NCBI RefSeq assembly: GCF_024628865.1
Contig: NZ_CP102387.1
Span: forward strand, 1-36,803
Reading direction: 5' to 3'
Source of the DNA: Sphingopyxis sp. DBS4
GTDB lineage: Bacteria > Pseudomonadota > Alphaproteobacteria > Sphingomonadales > Sphingomonadaceae
DNA length: 36,803 nt
The position numbers were made by a program, and so were the translations under genes. Numbering within the stretch: position 1 is the first letter of the stretch; every line of letters starts with the position of its first letter. The notes beneath the pieces are model-generated. The model saw nothing but the letters and a program-made list of their open reading frames with translations. It made no database searches and was not told the DNA's origin. Positions 23,089 to 30,168 of the stretch are shown here, piece after piece.

Positions 23089-23303
23089 ATGTCCAAAGTG
23101 AGACCTCCTCTCTTCGAAGACGCTCCGCAGTATGGCGACCATTATCCGACCAACTCTCGCATCGAACGAGAGTTTCGCGCTATTTTCTTGATACTGCGGG
23201 CGGGCCGTCACTGGACAAAATGGGTCGACCAGCTGCTCGCCGAAAGATGCGAGCAAAGCCGCGTTCGCTGGGAGACTTTATCGGCCATCGCATTCGCCGA
23301 GGG
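23089..23303 (+). pseudogene. MarR family regulator, truncated by IS66
   Basis: Starts MSKVRPPLFEDAPQYG, with AGGGAG five bases upstream of the ATG. Residues 33-70 (FLILRAGRHWTKWVDQLLA, RVRWETLSAIAFAEG) match the first helices of MarR proteins. The IS66 left end at 23304 cuts it off before the DNA-binding helix, so about half is lost. Divergent from the amidohydrolase operon, it was probably its local regulator. Its missing 3' half is not elsewhere in the window, consistent with IS66 having carried only one flank. Confidence 0.7.
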
Positions 23304-23338
23304 GTAAGCATACGCCGAGTACCGCGGCGCAGTTTGGA

Positions 23339-25003
23339 TCAGGCGGCGAGCGCGACTTGGGCGGCCTTCCAATTCCACGGGAGCAGTTCGTCGAGGCGGC
23401 TGACGGGATGGTCGGCGATGCGGGCGAGGACGTAGGCGAGCCATGCCTGCGGATCGACGTTGTTGAGTCGACAGGTCAGGATCAGCGAATAGGCGACCGC
23501 CGCCCGCTGGCCACCGCGATCCGAGCCGCAAAACAGCCACGACTTGCGCCCGAGAGGCACGCAGCGCAGTGAACGCTCGGCGGCGTTGTTTGAGAGACAG
23601 ACCTTGCCATCGCTGAGGAAGCGGGTGAACGCGTCCCAGCGGCGCAGCATATAGTTGATGGCCTTGGCGAGGTCGTGGTTGCGCGAGATCCGGGCCAGCT
23701 GCGCGTTCAGCCATTTGTGGAGCTCGGCCATCAACGGCGCGCTGAGTTCCTGACGGACGGCGAGGCGCTCGGCCGGGCTCTTGCCATTGATGTCGCGCTC
23801 GATCGCGAACAGGGCGTCGAGCTTCTGCACGGCCTCGAGCGCGATCGGATAGACGATCGGCGCCTTCTTGCCGCGGCTCTTCTTGCGTGCCGCGCCCTCG
23901 ACGTCGGCGAGCTCGAAAAACTTCCTCCGCGCGTGCGCGAAGCATCCCGCCTCGAGGATCGGCCCGGGCTGCCGGTTGGGCGCATAGAGCTCATTGTAGC
24001 CGCTATAGGCGTCGGCTTGCAGAATCCCTGACCAGGCCGTGAGGTGGCGCCGTGGATGGTCGCCGCATCGGTCGCGGGAATAGTAGAAGACGACCGAGGG
24101 CGGATCATTGCCCCCGAAGGGTCGATCGTCATGCACATAGTTCCATAATCGACCGGTGACGGTCTTGCCCTTGGCCATGACCGGCACGGTGGTATCGTCG
24201 CCGTGCAGGCGCTCGGCGGCGAAGGTGTGGCCCTCCATCAGGTGGAAGACTGGCATGAGCGCCTGACAGGCCGCACCGATCTGGTCAGCCAGTGTTGACA
24301 CGCTGAGCGGCACGCCTTCGCTGGCGAAGCGCTCGGCCTGGCGGTGGAGCGGCTGATGCTGGCCGTACTTGTCGAACAGCAGCATGGCGAGGAAGCTGGG
24401 GCCAGCCCATCCGCGCGGGGTGACGTGGAAGGGTGCGGGCGGCTGCGTGATCTTCTCGCAATCCCGGCAGGCGAACTTCTCACGCACCGTCTGGATGACC
24501 TTCCACGAACGCGGGATCACCTCGAGCGTCTCGGTTATATCTTCGCCGAGCTTCGACAGGCGCCCGCCCCCACAAGCCGGGCACGAGCACGGCGCGGGCA
24601 CGACGACGCGCTCGCGCGGCAGGTGGTCGGGAAATGGCTTCCTGACCGGCTTCCTGCGCTGGAAAGCGGAAACGGTTGCCGTCATTGCCGCGGCGGCTTC
24701 GGCGGCGAGTTCGTCCTCGGCCGCGTCGGCTTCGAGGTCTTCGAGCCGGAGCTCAAACTGCGCGAGCAGCCGCTCCGTGCGTTCGGCACTGGGGCCGAAC
24801 TGCTCACGCCTCAGCTTGGCGTTCTGCAGCTTGAGGTGTGCGATCAGCGCTTCGGTGGCGCTCGCGAGGGCGCGGGCGTTGGCCAGCTCGGCCTCGACGC
24901 TTGCGGCGCGTTGCTCAGCCTCGTCAGCCCTCAGAAGCGCCGTTGCGAGGAGCGCCTTGAGCGCATCGGCGTCGTCCGGAAAGGGCGAAACGGCGGCTTC
25001 CAT
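23339..25003 (-). CDS. tnpC: IS66 transposase TnpC
   Basis: A 554-residue DDE transposase. Order: an N-terminal coiled-coil leucine-zipper-like region (about 5-60), the zinc-finger segment CSCPACGGGRL (about 137-147), the catalytic core beginning HGDDTTVPVMAKG (first Asp about 275), the middle ADAYSGYNELY, and the C-terminal IS66 domain FLSDGKVCLSNNAAERSLR. SWLFCGSDRGGQRAAVAYSL then DPQAWLAYVLARI completes the family pattern. Full length and uninterrupted. It stops 35 bp from the left end. Confidence 0.95.
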   Translation of the reverse strand: MEAAVSPFPDDADALKALLATALLRADEAEQRAASVEAELANARALASATEALIAHLKLQNAKLRREQFGPSAERTERLLAQFELRLEDLEADAAEDELAAEAAAAMTATVSAFQRRKPVRKPFPDHLPRERVVVPAPCSCPACGGGRLSKLGEDITETLEVIPRSWKVIQTVREKFACRDCEKITQPPAPFHVTPRGWAGPSFLAMLLFDKYGQHQPLHRQAERFASEGVPLSVSTLADQIGAACQALMPVFHLMEGHTFAAERLHGDDTTVPVMAKGKTVTGRLWNYVHDDRPFGGNDPPSVVFYYSRDRCGDHPRRHLTAWSGILQADAYSGYNELYAPNRQPGPILEAGCFAHARRKFFELADVEGAARKKSRGKKAPIVYPIALEAVQKLDALFAIERDINGKSPAERLAVRQELSAPLMAELHKWLNAQLARISRNHDLAKAINYMLRRWDAFTRFLSDGKVCLSNNAAERSLRCVPLGRKSWLFCGSDRGGQRAAVAYSLILTCRLNNVDPQAWLAYVLARIADHPVSRLDELLPWNWKAAQVALAA

Positions 25004-25063
25004 GAACGAAGTGAATCATCCCCAGGCCCCGAGGGCAAGCCGAAAATGCGCGGTCTTGTGAAG

Positions 25064-25405
25064 TTATCCGGCACTCTGCGGACGCCAGCTATACTGCGGG
25101 TTGCGCCAGTCGATCCCGTCGAGCAGGCAGGCCAATTGCGAACTCGTCAGCGACACCACGCCGTCCTTCGCGGAGGGCCAGATGAACTTACCCTTCTCGA
25201 GCCGCCGTGTGTACAGCGACATGGCAATCCCATCATGCCAGATAATCTTTATCAGCGATCCGGAGCGGCCCCGGAAGACCCAGAGATCGCCGGCGAACGG
25301 GTCCCTGGTGAAGTGCTGCTGGACCATCGCCGCCAGGCTCTGCATCCCGCGCCGCATATCGGTATGGCCCATCGCGATCCACACCCGCGCACCCGACGGG
25401 ATCAT
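25064..25405 (-). CDS. tnpB: IS66 accessory protein TnpB
   Basis: A 113-residue Orf2 protein starting MIPSGARVWIAMGHTDMRRG and containing DPFAGDLWVFRGRSGSLIKI and DGIAMSLYTRRLEKGKF, the invariant TnpB motifs. Length is normal. The ATG overlaps the tnpA stop, and upstream in-frame codons are tnpA shadow. Required with TnpA for transposition of IS66-type elements; its molecular role is not known. Confidence 0.95.
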   Translation of the reverse strand: MIPSGARVWIAMGHTDMRRGMQSLAAMVQQHFTRDPFAGDLWVFRGRSGSLIKIIWHDGIAMSLYTRRLEKGKFIWPSAKDGVVSLTSSQLACLLDGIDWRNPQYSWRPQSAG

Positions 25406-25758
25406 CGCACCGCCCTCAGCGCAGCCGCTGCCAACGCCGGCGGCGTCGATGCCGAAATGCGCATCCGCCGACCATCGGTCAGCTCCAGCACGATCGCCGC
25501 TTCCGGCTCGGTCGGTGCGGTGGGGACCACGGCCGGCTCCGGCGTATTGTCGATCACCGCCGGGACGAACGCCTCTTGCACCCGGCGCAGAGCCGCACGA
25601 CGCCACTGATAGATCAGGCTACGAGAGACGTCGTACCGCCGCGCAACGTGCTGGACCTTGGCACCAGGCGAAAACGCCTCACGAAGAATCTCGAGCCGTT
25701 CCTCATCCGACCAATCCCGGCGGCGAGCAGCCCCCGTCAACACCGTCACCTGCGTCAT
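25402..25758 (-). CDS. IS66 accessory protein TnpA (helix-turn-helix)
   Basis: A 118-residue protein starting MTQVTVLTGAARRRDWSDEERL. It carries a helix-turn-helix AKVQHVARRYDVSRSLIYQWRR (about residues 34-55) like other IS66/IS3 OrfA proteins. It likely binds the element's ends. An inverted repeat GTCCTTAAG/CTTAAGGAC (25763-25798) lies just upstream of its start and may be its operator or promoter control. Confidence 0.93.
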   Translation of the reverse strand: MTQVTVLTGAARRRDWSDEERLEILREAFSPGAKVQHVARRYDVSRSLIYQWRRAALRRVQEAFVPAVIDNTPEPAVVPTAPTEPEAAIVLELTDGRRMRISASTPPALAAAALRAVR

Positions 25759-25849
25759 GGCTGTCCTTAAGCGCGTCCTTATGTGCGACCTTAAGGACGT
25801 CCTGCGCACTCCTCTGCGCTTCGGCAAGCGGGTCAGGCCGGACGGTTAC

Positions 25850-25857
25850 AGCCCGTC
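25850..25857. repeat. 8 bp target-site duplication, right copy
   Basis: AGCCCGTC directly after the IS66 right end; same as 19071-19078. Confidence 0.88.
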
Positions 25858-26139
25858 AAACCTAAGCTCCGGATCGAGGGCGTCACTGGCGGCGGTGGGT
25901 CCCCTGCCCCACATATCGAGCATTAGGCCACGCTCGCGCGCGTCCTGCGCCGGCACCTGGGAAGCGAAGATCGGGATTCCGCGCGCGATGCACCCCATCC
26001 CGATCGTCTGCACGTTGGCGACAAGCTGGCGGCGACAAGCCTCGGGAAGTGCGCCGAGATAGTGCGGCTGCATGTCGTGGATCAGCAGCGCGCAGCGGCC
26101 GGGCTCGATAGCCCAGCTCACCTTGTTCGAGAACGTCAC
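25850..26139 (-). pseudogene. Isochorismatase, N-terminal part (interrupted by 19079-25849)
   Basis: Starts GTG at 26139 with GGGAGG about 10 bp upstream. Codes for WAIEPGRCALLIHDMQPHYL (catalytic Asp in LLIHDMQ), IPIFASQVPAQDARERGLML, then DMWGRG...DPELRFDGL. These match the N-terminal half of EntB/PhzD isochorismatases, which convert isochorismate to 2,3-dihydro-2,3-dihydroxybenzoate or a related diene. Translation meets a TAA in the IS66 end. The frame continues perfectly at 19070 once the insert is removed. Confidence 0.9.
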
Positions 26140-26245
26140 TTCGCTTTCCTCCCTCGGAGGCCGCCGCGACAGGTGACGTTTGCTGATTAGACCATTCCCC
26201 CCGGCACGGCGGCGATGGTCATGAATGATGACGACATGCCGCTCC

Positions 26246-26689
26246 CTAGAGGGAGCGCCAATAGTCCGCGCAGAACAGGGTGGCAGAGTCGGTCATCGGC
26301 GACTTAATGGCATGCGCGGCACCGACAGGCAATGCGGTGGATGAACGCTTAGCGTTACTGCGCTTCAGGTCGATCGCCGACATGGCGAGGGAAGAGGGCG
26401 AGCCACCTACGGCCGCAACTTCTTCATCCACACAGCGTGGTCTCGGGCTCCGGGTATCCTTTGGCCGCACAGGTACGGCATAAACCTCGCCGTAACCCGG
26501 CACGATGACCGTGCGCGCAACCGCACGGGGATCATCGGTTGGCACGGGCTGGACAAGAACAGTGCCGCGTCCCGGCACATAGACCATGCGCGGTTGCGGA
26601 GCCTTCTGGTCGGCCGACTGCGCGGCGATCGGCGAGGCCGCGCCGATCGCGAGCATCAAGGCTGCTACGGTCGAAGCCCTATGGCGCAT
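26246..26689 (-). CDS. Secreted hypothetical protein
   Basis: From ATG 26689 the product starts MRHRASTVAALMLAIGAASP, a typical signal peptide with an AAQSA cleavage region near residue 25. The mature part repeats a short Pro/Val-rich pattern, MVYVPGRGTVLVQPVP... and TVIVPGYGEVYAVPVRP, and ends with a Cys-containing tail (ATLFCADYWRSL). In-frame starts at 26722-26725 would add a hydrophobic stretch in front of the signal and are less likely. I do not recognise the family. Probably periplasmic; no operon partner. Confidence 0.55.
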   Translation of the reverse strand: MRHRASTVAALMLAIGAASPIAAQSADQKAPQPRMVYVPGRGTVLVQPVPTDDPRAVARTVIVPGYGEVYAVPVRPKDTRSPRPRCVDEEVAAVGGSPSSLAMSAIDLKRSNAKRSSTALPVGAAHAIKSPMTDSATLFCADYWRSL

Positions 26690-26838
26690 GAAAAAACACA
26701 TGAACTGAACCAGGGAGAGCATCAAGCATTGCCGGCTGAGTTATCGCGACACTTCTATAGACTTTGTGAATCAATGGGCGGCTTTTGATTCAAAGAAGTC
26801 GTCGGACAACGCAGAGCTGATTTTGTAGGCTTTGCGCC

Positions 26839-27135
26839 ATGAAAGGCGCAATTATCCCCGATGCGATCGAGTTGGTGGCGCTCGATCCGGCGCGCAACAT
26901 CCGCCGGCGCTATAGTATCACCGCGAGCCTCGACCTGTTCGGCATGATCGTTGTCGAAACCCGTTGGGGCCGGATCGGCACACGCGGCCAGGCGCAGCGC
27001 CACGCCTTTCCCGATCGCGCGGCGGCCGAGCGTCATATCGCCGCCACTCTGCGCCGGCGGGGCACCGCCAAAATCCGGATCGGAGTGCCTTATAGACCAA
27101 TGACAGTCGCCGGCGATTGGACGGAGAGCGTTTAA
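26839..27135 (+). CDS. WGR domain-containing protein
   Basis: A 98-residue protein with the WGR motif in IVVETRWGRIGTRGQ (about residues 35-50), preceded by NIRRRYSITASLDLFG. These are the strands of the WGR domain found in poly(ADP-ribose) polymerases and in bacterial stand-alone WGR proteins. Stand-alone WGR genes are common on sphingomonad plasmids; they probably bind nucleic acid. The stop codon TAA lies inside a CGTTTAAACG motif (27129-27138). Confidence 0.88.
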   Translation: MKGAIIPDAIELVALDPARNIRRRYSITASLDLFGMIVVETRWGRIGTRGQAQRHAFPDRAAAERHIAATLRRRGTAKIRIGVPYRPMTVAGDWTESV

Positions 27136-27138
27136 ACG
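27129..27138. repeat. CGTTTAAACG backbone motif, copy 5 (stop codon of WGR gene)
   Basis: The TAA stop of the WGR gene is the centre of the palindrome. It marks the right border of the accessory region. Confidence 0.65.
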
Positions 27139-27152
27139 GAGCCGTGCTACTA

Positions 27153-28090
27153 TCAATCTCGGCTCGCCTTTGATGAAAGGGCGAGGATCGTATCGACATC
27201 GATATGTCGTTCGAGTTCGGCGGCAAGACCATCGAGCGCGGCATCGACCGAGGCGTGATAATCGACGCCCGCGCCATTGCCGCCGAGCCGCGCGATCCAT
27301 GCTGCCCGCTGCCGGGCATCCGCCAGCAGCCCATGAAGATAGGTGCCCGAGACCAAGCCGTCTGCGCTCACGGCACCATCGTTGCGGCCGCTGTCGAGCC
27401 GCACGAGCGGGCGCTCTGTATCGGGACCAAAGGTAGCGCCGATGTGCATCTCATAGCCCTCACACCGCGCGCCCAGCGCCTCGCCCGCGACCCGCCGCAA
27501 CGTCTTTTCTCCAGCTAGCACGGTTTCGACATCAAGCAGGCCGAGGCCCGCCACATCAGCCTGTGCGCCCTCGATGCCGTCCGGGTCTGCGATGCGCTTG
27601 CCGAGCATCTGATAACCACCGCACAGGCCCAAAACCGCGCCGCCATGACGATGGTGGGCGAGGATATCAATGTCCCAGCCTTCGCGCCGGATCGCGGCAA
27701 GATCGGCGATGGTCGCCTTGGAGCCCGGCAGCACGATCAAAGCAGCCTCGACCGGGATTGGCTGACCCGGGGAAATCATCGCCAATTCTATGCCCGGTTC
27801 GAGCTTGAGCGGATCGAGATCGTCGAAATTGGAGATGCGCGGCGTGACGAGGCAGGCGATGAGCAATCGGCCGGAGGCGAGCGCTTGCCGCCTTTCGAGC
27901 ACGACCGCATCCTCGCTCGGGAGCCGCGCGCACTCTGCGAGCCACGGCACCACGCCGAAGCCGGGCCAGCCCGAAAGGCGCTCGATGTCGCGATAGCGGT
28001 CCTCGAACAGCGCGGGATCACCGCGAAACTTGTTGATGAGGAATCCCTGGATCATCGCCGCGTCTTCGGGATCGATCCCCGGCTGCGGGA
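27153..28090 (-). pseudogene. cobQ: Cobyric acid synthase CobQ, C-terminal fragment
   Basis: About 312 residues, beginning at IDPEDAAMIQGFLINKFRGD. It contains the end of the N-terminal ATPase domain and the whole class I glutamine amidotransferase domain: VLPGSKATIADL, GGAVLGLCGGYQMLG (nucleophile Cys) and SGTYLHGLL (catalytic His). CobQ amidates adenosyl-cobyrinic acid diamide in B12 synthesis. The N-terminal P-loop portion (about 170 residues) is missing. The fragment is in frame with the start codon of the adjacent btuB fragment, so a chimeric protein could be made under riboswitch control. Confidence 0.85.
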
Positions 28091-28382
28091 TCGTTGAAGT
28101 CGATCCCGTCCACAAAGACCAGCGTGTGGTTCGCCTCCGCTCCGCGAATGCGTATCTGGGTGAGCGAGCCCTGCGTGCCCGATGACGCGACCGTGAGGCG
28201 GATAAGGTCGAGCGCGAGGGGCTGGCCCAGTGACTCGATCGTCTTGGCATCGAGCTGGAGGCGGGCACGTCAGCGGACGCTACGGGCACCAGCGCAGCGG
28301 TAACGACGATATCGGGCGGCACCGCGCCGTCCACGGTGACAGGTCCGGCAGCGGCAGCGGCAAGAAGTAGGGCGATGGGCAT
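28091..28382 (-). pseudogene. btuB: TonB-dependent cobalamin receptor (BtuB-like), 5' fragment fused to cobQ
   Basis: ATG 28382 has GGAGG upstream and a signal peptide MPIALLLAAAAAGPVTVDGA followed by DIVVTAALVPV, a TonB-box-like start. After about residue 35 the plug-domain sequence continues in another frame: LQLDAKTIESLGQPLALDLI, SLTQIRIRGAEANHTLVFVD, GIDFNDPAAG. This is typical BtuB plug. So there is a frameshift or small deletion near 28270 and then a junction to cobQ at about 28090. The barrel (about 500 residues) is absent. Confidence 0.8.
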
Positions 28383-28499
28383 GGAAATTCCTCCGGGTAA
28401 TGCGACATACGTTGTCGCCCCAGAGGATCGGCACGGTCCCGCCAAAGGCCCACACTTCTCCACGCGCTTGCGGCTGGACCCGGCCGGGCGCGGACGACG

Positions 28500-28648
28500 G
28501 CGAGGGTAGGTTCCCGACTTGCCGGCTCAACCCGAAGGCTCGCGCACTGGCATTACGGTTGCGGGCACAGCGCCGGAATCACACCGGCTTCCCTTTTCAC
28601 CGTCCCCCCGCATCCGCCCAATGGCAGCGCGTGGACGGCACCTTCGCT
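28500..28648 (-). promoter_or_regulatory. Cobalamin (B12) riboswitch
   Basis: Read on the minus strand: an AGGTGCC element near 28642, GGGAAGCCGGTG, ATTCCGGCGCTGTGCCCGCAAC, GCCAGTGCGCGAGCC (B12-box region) and a closing GGGAACCTACCCTC. This is the conserved order of the cobalamin riboswitch aptamer. It lies about 120 bp upstream of the btuB start codon, the normal position for repression of B12 uptake genes. The aptamer looks complete even though its target gene is broken. Confidence 0.88.
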
Positions 28649-28728
28649 TAGCGTACTGCTTAAGGGTGGGCGGAAAGGAGTGTCAATGTGAAGAAGGCCA
28701 GTTATGGGCACGCTCGCCATTATCTGGG

Positions 28729-28756
28729 TGATGCGTAACTCAAAACTTTTGCATCA
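28729..28756 (-). repeat. 28 bp TGATGC...GCATCA imperfect palindrome, copy 1
   Basis: Its reverse complement matches 28860-28887 at 24 of 28 positions, including TGATGCAAAA and TGAGTT. Length and symmetry resemble a serine-resolvase crossover subsite. Two further TGCATCA half-sites lie between the copies (28808, 28821). Confidence 0.6.
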
Positions 28757-28859
28757 GGGCGATGGTGCTTGAAACAGGGATACTGGCAGCAGAACAGCGC
28801 CAGAATGTGCATCAGATTTTTGCATCACGGAGAGGCGCAGATTTCTGCGCTTTCTAGTC

Positions 28860-28887
28860 TGATGCAAAACTTGTGAGTTCTGCATCA
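28860..28887 (+). repeat. 28 bp TGATGC...GCATCA imperfect palindrome, copy 2
   Basis: The inverted copy of 28729-28756. A third, degenerate half-copy (CAAAAGTTTTGCATC) lies at about 29613-29628 beyond the SMR gene, so the gene is bracketed by this motif. Confidence 0.6.
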
Positions 28888-29194
28888 GCGGGGGGTGTTC
28901 TCCTGTTTTTCGTCTCAACCGCGCGGGGTTTCGGGCAACTAAAACCGTGCTGAGGCTGTCTGTCGATCATCGGTGCTCAGATTTCCGCATCATGTTTTCA
29001 ATTAGGGTCTGGCGATTAGCTGACGTGACGCTCGCGCGATGGTGATGTAGAGGCGCTTTGCCGAGAATAGAGTAGCAGGGTGGTGTCTCCTGCGTTCGCT
29101 ACGCGGATCTTCCCTGCCACGGCGTTAACTTGAAATGGTTCAGGGGCGCTTCGCATAACATGCTGGCCCGCTGATCCGACGAGCGGAGCCGAAC

Positions 29195-29524
29195 ATGAAT
29201 TACGTCTATCTTGCCATAGCGATCATTTCCGAAGTGATCGGCACCACGTTTATGAAACAGTCCGAGGGCTTTACCAGGCTCGTGCCTAGCCTCGTTACGG
29301 CTTTGGCCTATGCAATCGCATTCTTCTTCCTCTCACAAACTCTCAAAACTATCCCCACCGGCGTCGCCTACGCCATTTGGTCAGGGGCAGGCATCGTTCT
29401 GATCGCTACCGCCGCAGCAGTTTTCCAGGGTCAAAAACTCGACGCTCCAGCCATGATCGGGATGGGACTTATCATCTGCGGTGTGATCGTGATGAACGTC
29501 TTTTCCAAAGCGACAGGGCACTAA
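29195..29524 (+). CDS. Small multidrug resistance (SMR) efflux protein, EmrE/QacE-like
   Basis: A 109-residue inner-membrane protein with four helices (about 3-21, 30-52, 57-78, 85-104). Family residues are visible: the essential Glu in AIISEVIGTTFMKQSEGFT (E14), the dimer/substrate motif AYAIWSGAGIVLI, and GLIICGVIVMNVFSK. SMR proteins exchange protons for quaternary ammonium compounds or guanidinium-type cations. Length and residues are normal, so it should be functional. GCGGAGCC precedes the ATG. It is monocistronic and bracketed by TGATGC/TTTTGCATC repeats, suggesting acquisition as a small cassette. Substrate specificity cannot be assigned. Confidence 0.92.
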   Translation: MNYVYLAIAIISEVIGTTFMKQSEGFTRLVPSLVTALAYAIAFFFLSQTLKTIPTGVAYAIWSGAGIVLIATAAAVFQGQKLDAPAMIGMGLIICGVIVMNVFSKATGH

Positions 29525-29698
29525 AATGCGGAGTTAGCAGATACCGTCGCTCAACTTCCATTGAACCTGTTGTTCCAAAGCAGCATTCTAATCGAGATGC
29601 TAGGATAGTCAGATCAAAAGTTTTGCATCGAGGCTGACCCGGCAACAATTTGGACCTTGCCCATACAGAAATCTGACGCGGATTCACGCGCCGTTCTA

Positions 29699-29724
29699 TG
29701 TGTGATAATGTCCTTTATCACACA
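29699..29724. promoter_or_regulatory. Operator-like palindrome before the recombinase operon
   Basis: 10 bp arms TGTGTGATAA / TTATCACACA with a 6 bp spacer, 64 bp upstream of the ribbon-helix-helix gene start. Likely an autoregulatory operator. Confidence 0.6.
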
Positions 29725-29745
29725 CTATCGGAGATCCGATGGAGC

Positions 29746-29755
29746 CGTTTAAACG
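29746..29755. repeat. CGTTTAAACG backbone motif, copy 6
   Basis: Lies in the leader between the TGTGTGATAA operator and the ribbon-helix-helix gene. Confidence 0.65.
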
Positions 29756-29787
29756 TGCCGGAGATCCACCGCCGAGAGGAACGCTAT

Positions 29788-30168
29788 ATGGACGATATGA
29801 CCGGCGACGAGTTACTAGACGACAACGCGGCCGAGCGCGCCCAGGCCAAGGCATTGCGCGAGCAGGCGCGCACCGGGGGCCTCCGCTTCGAGGCGTATCT
29901 ACCCCCGGCGCTGGCCGATTGGCTGTTGGAGCGGATCGAGCGCGGCACGTTCGCCGATCCTTCCGAGGCGGTGTTCGCGATCGTCGGCAATTTCCGCGAC
30001 CTGGAACCGCACCGCGACCTGCGCGACGAGTTGCTAGGCCGCGTGCTGGACGCATCGGCCGCGAAGCTGGAATCGGCGCGAGCGGGCGAAACTGTGTTCG
30101 CCGAGCTGCGCCGCGAGCTGGCCGAGCCGCGCCCCGAACCGGCGCGATGGGCGAAGATCGCCCGATGA
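29788..30168 (+). CDS. ParD/ribbon-helix-helix-like regulator coupled to recombinase
   Basis: A 126-residue acidic protein beginning MDDMTGDELLDDNAAERAQA. GAGAGGA upstream supports ATG 29788. A central strand-helix-helix (LRFEAYLPPALADWLLERIERGTFADPSEAVFAIV) resembles ParD-type antitoxins. The C-terminal half is a charged helix. No RelE/ParE toxin follows; instead its stop overlaps the start of a tyrosine recombinase (ATGA). It may repress the operon through the upstream palindrome, or be a recombination accessory factor. Family assignment is by pattern only. Confidence 0.6.
   Translation: MDDMTGDELLDDNAAERAQAKALREQARTGGLRFEAYLPPALADWLLERIERGTFADPSEAVFAIVGNFRDLEPHRDLRDELLGRVLDASAAKLESARAGETVFAELRRELAEPRPEPARWAKIAR

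Larger units (their letters stand above)
19079..25849. mobile_element. IS66-mobilised transposable unit, 6,771 bp
   Basis: The left end GCAACCGTCCGG (19079-19090) and the right end, read inward as GTAACCGTCCGG (complement of 25838-25849), match at 11 of 12 bases as terminal inverted repeats. Identical 8 bp AGCCCGTC copies flank the unit, and 8 bp is the duplication size of IS66-family elements. Removing the unit restores the isochorismatase gene exactly. Inside are TetR', flavin reductase', GMC oxidoreductase', TauD, amidohydrolase, MarR' and a full IS66 at the right end. The left boundary truncates TetR, and the IS66 left end truncates MarR, as expected if IS66 sat in a catabolic cluster and used a surrogate left end. 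Mechanism is inferred, boundaries are seen. Confidence 0.82.
23304..25849 (-). mobile_element. IS66 family insertion sequence, 2,546 bp
   Basis: Contains tnpA-tnpB-tnpC in the standard order on the minus strand. Ends read inward as GTAAGCATACGCC (left) and GTAACCGTCCGG (right), starting with the GTAA typical of the family. The flanking 8-mers are GCCGAGGG on the left and AGCCCGTC on the right. They do not match, so this element has no duplication of its own here. The right flank duplicate is instead at 19071. Confidence 0.92.
28649..29194. other. Non-coding region with res-like repeats
   Basis: No credible gene in this roughly 550 bp. The left third holds the TGATGC/GCATCA repeats listed separately. 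The rest (28890-29190), leading to the SMR gene, has no recognisable riboswitch or terminator that I can support. Confidence 0.6.

Noticed and set aside
23296..25857. 8 bp duplication around IS66 alone
   Set aside because: GCCGAGGG and AGCCCGTC differ; the right flank duplicate is at 19071, which led to the larger transposable unit.
28890..29194. Guanidine riboswitch upstream of the SMR gene
   Set aside because: No paired ACGR-loop hairpins or ykkC-type core could be found in the leader.
28729..29630. Integron gene cassette with attC site around the SMR gene
   Set aside because: No GTTRRRY/RYYYAAC core sites or integrase; symmetry fits a resolvase-type site better.
29739..30164. N-terminal extension of the tyrosine recombinase
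   Set aside because: This in-frame region is a shadow of the ribbon-helix-helix gene; the ATGA overlap at 30165 gives a normal-length recombinase.
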